From Aurantiacibacter aquimixticola (lineage in GTDB: Bacteria; Pseudomonadota; Alphaproteobacteria; Sphingomonadales; Sphingomonadaceae), in NCBI RefSeq assembly GCF_003605475.1, contig NZ_RAHX01000001.1, forward strand, positions 2,447,057 through 2,511,056: a stretch of 64,000 nucleotides of DNA. The letters are read 5' to 3'. The notes under the pieces are model-generated. The model worked only from the letters and a program-made list of their open reading frames with translations, ran no database searches and was not told the DNA's origin. Both the position numbers and the translations under genes were made by a program. Positions 59,748 to 64,000 of this stretch are shown here, piece after piece. Numbering within the stretch: the stretch's first letter is position 1; each line of letters starts with the position of its first letter.

Positions 59748-60185
59748 TGGTGCGGCTCAAGACATCGCACCGGATCATCCTCTCGATTGCCGTGACGCTG
59801 GTGGGCTTTATCGCCTAGGCGCAATGGGCCGAGCTCGACCAGGTGACGCGGGCGCCTGGCCGCGTCGTGCCGTTCGCGCGCGTCCAGATCGTGCAGAGCG
59901 AAGAAGGCGGGGCTATTTCCCGGATCAATGTGCGCGAGGGCGACCTCGTGCAGGCGGGGGACCTGCTGGTGGAGCTCGACACCGTGCAACTCGTCGCTGG
60001 TGTGTCCGAAGCGCGCGCGTGTCGCCGCGCTCGAAAGCCGGATGGCGCGCATCGATGCCGAGCTGTTCGACAAGGCGTTGAGCTTCCCTGCCTCCCTCAG
60101 CGACTTTCCCGAATTCACCGCCAATCAGCGCCAGCTATACAATCGCCGCCGGGCCGCGCTGCGCCAGTCCTTGCAGGAACGCTGA
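59747..60185 (+). pseudogene. HlyD-type secretion adaptor remnant
   Basis: The start MVRLKTSHRIILSIAVTLVG is the single membrane helix of a HlyD/LapC-type adaptor. A TAG at 59816-59818 (likely from a Trp codon) interrupts it; reading through gives AELDQVTRAPGRVVPFARVQ and IVQSEEGGAISRINVREGD, the lipoyl-type block. Near 60016, within a GCGCGC repeat, the frame changes (a 2-bp repeat loss would explain it) and continues RVAALESRMARIDAELF and FTANQRQLYNRRRAALRQSL before stopping. About two thirds of a normal adaptor is absent. Start overlaps the exporter remnant's stop (TGATG). Confidence 0.82.
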
Positions 60186-60975
60186 GACCGCGCGCGCTCG
60201 CCCAAGCGAATAGCTGCGGCGTGAAAGAGGCGGCGCCGCGTCGTTCCACTTCGGCGGGCGGAATGGTGGCGAGTGCCTGCGCCAGCCACTCGACGGCGCG
60301 CTGCGAGAGTGTTTGCAAGGGCGTCACGTAGACACCGATCGTGAAAAGGATCGCGCCGGTTTCCGGCAGCCGCCGCAATGTCTGCCTTTCGCAGCGGACG
60401 AACAGCATATCGCCTGCATTCCGAGCCGACACATGCGAGAATGCCACGCGATTGCTCTCACGCTGGATCCAGCGCAGATCGGCAGTCGGGCTGACGAACC
60501 AATTGCAGCGTCCGAAAATCGGGCCGGGCTTGAGCTGCGCCATGAAGTGATCGACGCCGCTCGCCAGCTGCTTGGCATAACCACCGATCGGCGCGTGCAA
60601 GGCGGTGAGCGGAAGCCCGATCTTTTCCGCCGGGCACCAATCGGTCGGGAAGGCGACGGCAGCCCCGATCAGGCGGTAGATGCCGGTGGCGCGGTCAGGA
60701 GCAAGCAGGCACATATCCTCCCAGGCCGACCGCGCTGCGACCTCCAACCCACCCTCGGCATCCAGCATTCCTGCAAGTTCCTCGCCTGCTGGTATCGCAG
60801 CGGGCGTGATTTGCACGCTGTCGTCATGCGCATCGAAAGCCGCCACGCGCACGTCCAGATCGGGGCGCGGGTCCAGCCAGTCAGCTTCGCTCAACTTATA
60901 CAGCCCCATTTTCAGCGCTCCACCACCACGCGCACGCGGGAGCAGTTCCTCGACACTGAAGCCGAGCGCTGCCAA
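60115..60975 (-). CDS. DUF3445 (haem-dependent N-demethylase-like) protein
   Basis: A 286-residue protein of the DUF3445/haem-dependent oxidative N-demethylase alpha-like family: FSVEELLPRARGGGALKMGLYKL at the N-terminus, LLAPDRATGIYRLIGAAVAFPTDW, KIGLPLTALHAPIGGYA, NWFVSPTADLRWIQRESNRVAF and VRCERQTLRRLPETGAILFTIGVYVTPL. TTG 60975 has GGAGG 10 bases before it and keeps the conserved N-terminus; ATG 60909 would remove it. The last 20-30 residues are read antisense from the secretion-adaptor remnant, so the original C-terminus was probably replaced when the deletion occurred. Two bases from the upstream hydrolase gene. Confidence 0.78.
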   Translation of the reverse strand: MAALGFSVEELLPRARGGGALKMGLYKLSEADWLDPRPDLDVRVAAFDAHDDSVQITPAAIPAGEELAGMLDAEGGLEVAARSAWEDMCLLAPDRATGIYRLIGAAVAFPTDWCPAEKIGLPLTALHAPIGGYAKQLASGVDHFMAQLKPGPIFGRCNWFVSPTADLRWIQRESNRVAFSHVSARNAGDMLFVRCERQTLRRLPETGAILFTIGVYVTPLQTLSQRAVEWLAQALATIPPAEVERRGAASFTPQLFAWASARGLSVPARTGAARPGGDCIAGADWR

Positions 60976-60977
60976 GG

Positions 60978-61847
60978 CTAGTTCGCCTCCGTCACTCGCC
61001 GGGCAAAATCCGCGACATCGCGCAGCACGGGCGCACGTCCGCGCAGCGGCCGGGACAAAGCGATGATTATGTCAATATGATCGACGTCGGGATATGCGCG
61101 AGCCTCGGCCTCGACACCTTGCTCTGTCAGGCGAGCCGCCAGCGCTTCACCATTGCGCGGCATGACGGTGGTGTCTTCGGTGCCCGTCAGGAACAGCGCG
61201 GGAGGTGCGCCGGCATCGGCAAAGGTGACCGGCTGCGTATCAGCCGCATCCGGCCATTGGCCGAACGCGGCAATGCTCGCATCGGAATCGAAGGGCGCGA
61301 AATCGTATGGGCCGGCAAGGCCTACCATGCCCGCGATCGCTTCCCGATCTTCGCCGAGCCATCGCGGATCATTGGCGAGCATCGCAGCGATATACGCACC
61401 GGCGGAATGCCCGCCGAGAACGATGGCGTCGCCATTGCCGCCGTAATCACCGATAGTCGCCTGTACCCAGCGCACCGCAGCGGCGCCGTCCTCAACGAAA
61501 GCGGGGAAGCGCACCTCAGGAACGAGCCGGTAATCTGGCACGACCACGACGAAGCCATGTGCCGCCAGCGCGCGGCCGACGAATTCATAACCTTGGCGCG
61601 ATCCGCTGTTCCAGCTTCCACCGTAGAACCAGACGATCACCGGCAATTGGTCTGCACTTGGCTGCGTCGGGGCATAAATATCGAGTTTTCGACGCGGTCC
61701 CTCCGCATAGGGAATGCCTTCCGCGATGCGAGTGCTGTCGCCATCCTTCGGAACGAGCGTGTCGAACGTATGCAGCGGGCTGACCGCGTATGAGACGCCG
61801 ATTGCCAGCAGCAGCACGACAGGAAGCGCGAGGAGATACTTCATCAT
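60978..61847 (-). CDS. alpha/beta hydrolase (esterase/lipase, HSL-like)
   Basis: A 289-residue hydrolase with an N-terminal hydrophobic anchor or signal (YLLALPVVLLLAIGVSYAV), the oxyanion motif FYGGSWNSGSRQGYEFVG (a variant of HGGSW), nucleophile in LGGHSAGAYIAAML, and Asp/His in FLTGTEDTTVMP and YPDVDHIDII. It is of the carboxylesterase/BD-FAE type. Two adjacent ATG codons (61847, 61844) start the frame. Pairs with the DUF3445 gene. Confidence 0.85.
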   Translation of the reverse strand: MMKYLLALPVVLLLAIGVSYAVSPLHTFDTLVPKDGDSTRIAEGIPYAEGPRRKLDIYAPTQPSADQLPVIVWFYGGSWNSGSRQGYEFVGRALAAHGFVVVVPDYRLVPEVRFPAFVEDGAAAVRWVQATIGDYGGNGDAIVLGGHSAGAYIAAMLANDPRWLGEDREAIAGMVGLAGPYDFAPFDSDASIAAFGQWPDAADTQPVTFADAGAPPALFLTGTEDTTVMPRNGEALAARLTEQGVEAEARAYPDVDHIDIIIALSRPLRGRAPVLRDVADFARRVTEAN

Positions 61848-61913
61848 CGCCTGCCTAACGCTTGCTTCGCTACACACAATGCTCGATATGTCCGATGATA
61901 CAGGGAGGACGGG

Positions 61914-62351
61914 ATGATCGCAGCAACCGGCTTCATGCTCTGTGCGCTGATCGCCATGCTCGCCGCTGGGGACACGCCGATAGGGCGCCTTTTCCATGAG
62001 GAATGCGTCGAGCGACCCGTGGCCGCTCTCGCGCGATTCCGTACGCATCACATCCTTTATGCGATCATCCTCATTCCGGTGATGTTGAGCGGCGGCGAAT
62101 TCGTCGCTCTGCTCGGGCCGGAATTCTTTGCGGCATATGCGCTCGAGCTTGCCATCTATATCGACGCGGTGATCGTGACCGCGCTGGCTTCGGCTTGCAC
62201 GCAGGTGCGAGCGGCCGCTCAAAAGATTTCGCCGCCAGTTACCCGAGTTTTGGGTCGCGCGCGGCGAAAGCGTGCTCGGCTGGCACCGCAGCAAGAACGC
62301 CGGCCTGCCAATGACGACGAGCGAGACGGATCGGTGGCAATTGCAGCGTGA
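61914..62351 (+). CDS. small membrane protein, unknown
   Basis: A 145-residue protein with an N-terminal hydrophobic segment (FMLCALIAMLAAG), a central one (ILYAIILIPVMLSGGEFVALLG) and a third (YALELAIYIDAVIVTALASA), then a basic, probably cytosolic tail of about 45 residues (RRKRARLAPQQERRPAN). GGAGG lies 5 bases before ATG 61914. I do not recognise a family. Confidence 0.65.
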   Translation: MIAATGFMLCALIAMLAAGDTPIGRLFHEECVERPVAALARFRTHHILYAIILIPVMLSGGEFVALLGPEFFAAYALELAIYIDAVIVTALASACTQVRAAAQKISPPVTRVLGRARRKRARLAPQQERRPANDDERDGSVAIAA

Positions 62352-62399
62352 CGCGATTGCCTCTGGCTGATCACCGGGGGAGGCATTAAGCCGCGCGGC

Positions 62400-63527
62400 A
62401 TGAGTGATACCGAAAAATCAGCGCCGCTTGCCGGCATCAAGGTCGTCGAACTGGCGCGTATTCTGGCAGGGCCATGGGCGGGGCAGACGCTCGCCGATTT
62501 GGGAGCGGACGTCGTGAAGGTCGAAGGTCCGGACGGCGATGACACGCGAAATTGGGGCCCGCCCTTCGTCGAGCGCGACGATGGCAGCAAGGATGCCGCC
62601 TATTTCCATGCCACCAATCGCGGCAAGTCGAGCATCCGCGCCGATTTCAGCGATCCGGCGGACGTAAAGCGCGTGCGTGCGCTGATCGCCGAAGCGGACG
62701 TCGTGATAGAAAACTTCAAGCAAGGGAGTCTGAAGCGGTTCGGTTTGGACTACGAAGCCGTTTCGCGAGACAATCCGAGGCTAGTCTATTGCTCCATCAC
62801 CGGCTTCGGCCAGGATGGGCCCTATGCCAAGCGTGCGGGCTATGACTTCATCATCCAGGGGATGAGCGGGATCATGGACCTCACCGGGGAGCCGGACGGG
62901 CCTCCTCAAAAGATCGGTGTAGCCTACGCCGACATCCTGACTGGCCTTTACGCCGTGATCGGCATCCAGGCCGCGCTGCGGCAGCGCGAAATGACGGGTC
63001 GCGGCCAATTGGTCGACATGGCGCTGTTCGACGTGATGGTGGGTACGCTTGCGAATCAGGCGATGAACGCTTTGGTCGGCGGCAAGAATCCGAAGCGAAT
63101 GGGTAACGCGCATCCCAATATAGCGCCTTACGAAGCATTTCGCGCAAAAGACGGCTGGCTGATCGTCGCGGTCGGCAATGAGCGGCAATTCGTGCGTTTC
63201 AGCGAGGTGATCGATTTGCCGGCGCGCGAGGAGTGGGCGAGCAATGCCCGGCGAGTGAAAAATCGGGAAAGCCTGTCGGCTTCGGTAGCCCGGCGGATCG
63301 CCGAGTGGGGTCGTGAGGAACTTCTCGCCCGGTTGGAGGGCGCCAACGTCCCGGCAGGACCGATCAACTCCGTCAAGCAGGCGCTTGCCGATCCGCAGAT
63401 TGCGGCGCGCGAAATGGTTGTCGATCTGTCGGACGGATTGCAGGGCCTGCGCACGCCGATCCGTTTTTCCAATGCCGAGCTGACATTGGGCCGCCCATCG
63501 CCCATGAAGCCAACAGCCGAGGACTAA
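62400..63527 (+). CDS. family III CoA-transferase (CaiB/BaiF)
   Basis: A 375-residue CoA-transferase with textbook blocks: GIKVVELARILAGPWAGQTLADLGADVVKVEGP, FHATNRGKSSIRADFSD, ENFKQGSLKRFGLDYEAV, GFGQDGPYAKRAGYDFIIQGMSG with the catalytic Asp, and RGQLVDMALFDVMVG. By pattern it is nearest to glutarate/dicarboxylate CoA-transferases. It stands alone outside the boxed supercluster, with 48 bases from the small membrane gene and a terminator behind. Probably general metabolism rather than the pathway above. Confidence 0.9.
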   Translation: MSDTEKSAPLAGIKVVELARILAGPWAGQTLADLGADVVKVEGPDGDDTRNWGPPFVERDDGSKDAAYFHATNRGKSSIRADFSDPADVKRVRALIAEADVVIENFKQGSLKRFGLDYEAVSRDNPRLVYCSITGFGQDGPYAKRAGYDFIIQGMSGIMDLTGEPDGPPQKIGVAYADILTGLYAVIGIQAALRQREMTGRGQLVDMALFDVMVGTLANQAMNALVGGKNPKRMGNAHPNIAPYEAFRAKDGWLIVAVGNERQFVRFSEVIDLPAREEWASNARRVKNRESLSASVARRIAEWGREELLARLEGANVPAGPINSVKQALADPQIAAREMVVDLSDGLQGLRTPIRFSNAELTLGRPSPMKPTAED

Positions 63528-63576
63528 CCGACCGGTTAAGCTCGAGCAGAGTCCCTTCCATTTGTGATGGCAAAGA

Positions 63577-63612
63577 AAAAGGGCCGGGAGATCGCTCTCC
63601 CGGCCCTTTTTT
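63577..63612. terminator. bidirectional intrinsic terminator
   Basis: Perfect 11-bp stem GGGCCGGGAGA/TCTCCCGGCCC with a TCGC loop, A-rich on the left and six T on the right. It separates the CoA-transferase gene from the convergent OmpA-family gene. Confidence 0.9.
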
Positions 63613-63634
63613 CTGTGTCAGCCTTGCGGCGTGA

Positions 63635-64000
63635 TTACATGCCCGAACCCGGACCGTACATCACTTCCACACGGCGGTTCTGCAGCTCGCGGACACCGTC
63701 GGCGGTCGGTACGCGGAGGTCCGATTCACCGAAGGCTTCGCTCGAGATGCGCGTGCCCGGGACACCGCGGCTGGTCATGTAAGCGCGAACGGAGTCGTTA
63801 CGACGCTCTGCCAAGCCCATATTGTAGTCGCGCGGACCCGACGTGTCGGTGTGACCGGCGAGCATGACGCGGGCAGTGCCGCAATCACGATAGGCGGTGA
63901 CGGCGCTATTCAGCACGGTCGCGGCCTCGGGCGTGATGTCGCTCTGATCCCAATCGAAGAACACGATGTAGGGGCCCGTGTTGCACTCAGCCTGCGGCGG
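63635..64000 (-). CDS. OmpA-family protein, C-terminal part
   Basis: 122 codons of the C-terminal peptidoglycan-binding domain of an OmpA/MotB-type protein; the gene continues beyond the right edge. Seen: YIVFFDWDQSDITPEAATVL, MLAGHTDTSGPRDYNMGLAERR with the DAP-binding Asp, NDSVRAYMTSRGVPG and LQNRRVEVMYGPG with the second key Arg. A Cys near the edge (AECNTGPYI) resembles the loop of larger porin-type OmpA proteins with an N-terminal barrel. Confidence 0.88.
   Translation of the reverse strand, partial: PPQAECNTGPYIVFFDWDQSDITPEAATVLNSAVTAYRDCGTARVMLAGHTDTSGPRDYNMGLAERRNDSVRAYMTSRGVPGTRISSEAFGESDLRVPTADGVRELQNRRVEVMYGPGSGM

Noticed and set aside
1..64000. Mobile elements, CRISPR arrays, tRNA or rRNA genes
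   Set aside because: I looked for transposase motifs, regularly spaced repeats and tRNA-like cloverleaf ends and found none I could support.

Overview
The window looks like GC-rich chromosomal DNA of an alphaproteobacterium, most likely a sphingomonad or Erythrobacter relative. This is inferred from TonB-dependent receptors paired with catabolic genes, a DUF6356 protein, tightly overlapping operons (many ATGA junctions), frequent TTG/GTG starts, a bioBFDA cluster and a NodT/MacAB-type efflux operon. I saw no rRNA, tRNA, IS element or CRISPR array.

From about 3.2 to 44 kb there is one large catabolic supercluster of roughly 40 genes. Its transcription units read outward from short divergent regions, and those regions repeatedly contain the palindrome ATTTGTCCGGACAAAT (seven copies; five perfect, two with one mismatch). 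Units with a box: (A) 9.26 to 3.19 kb, minus strand: alpha/beta hydrolase, DUF3598-like protein, LeuC-like and LeuD-like hydro-lyase subunits, HMG-CoA-lyase-like protein, family III CoA-transferase. (B) 9.3 to 13.7 kb, plus: isochorismatase-like amidohydrolase, two PuuE/polysaccharide-deacetylase-fold hydrolases, aldehyde dehydrogenase, a second DUF3598-like protein. (C) 21.7 to 13.7 kb, minus: TonB receptor, exported VOC protein, MFS transporter, VAO/GlcD-type flavoprotein, nitrilase-like protein with altered active site, unknown protein. (D, E) a membrane protein and a second TonB receptor. (F) a DUF1838 protein. (G) 27.3 to 32.2 kb, plus: CitE-like lyase, MaoC hydratase, acyl-CoA dehydrogenase, two CoA-transferases. 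(H, I) an AhpD-like protein with an exported protein, and a lipoprotein cytochrome c. A GntR/UTRA regulator at 32.2-32.9 kb is the natural candidate for the box-binding protein. It is divergent from an 11-gene coupled operon (32.95-42.7 kb): two MmgE/PrpD proteins, a phenylacetate-CoA-ligase-like enzyme, amidase, HapK-like protein, SDR, a third PuuE-like hydrolase, a crotonase without the usual glutamates, VOC, LolA-like and YciI proteins.

Taken together this reads as: uptake through the outer membrane, oxidation, opening of a cyclic amide or imide, removal of ammonia by amidohydrolases, hydration of an unsaturated (substituted maleate-like) diacid, CoA transfer, then cleavage by CitE/HMGL-type lyases and beta-oxidation. 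The substrate is not identifiable from sequence; a substituted maleimide or other cyclic imide is my working hypothesis.

From 44.5 to 52.7 kb lie housekeeping genes: biotin synthesis (bioB, bioF, bioD, bioA), the homogentisate branch of tyrosine degradation (maiA, hmgA, fahA) and a pirin. From 52.7 to 57.4 kb is a four-gene MacAB/NodT-like efflux operon. From 57.8 to 60.2 kb are decaying remains of a type I secretion system (TolC-like protein, ABC exporter, HlyD-type adaptor) with frameshifts, a stop codon and large deletions. The window ends with a DUF3445 protein whose tail runs into the debris, an esterase-like hydrolase, a small membrane protein, another family III CoA-transferase, and the C-terminal part of an OmpA-family protein that continues beyond the edge.
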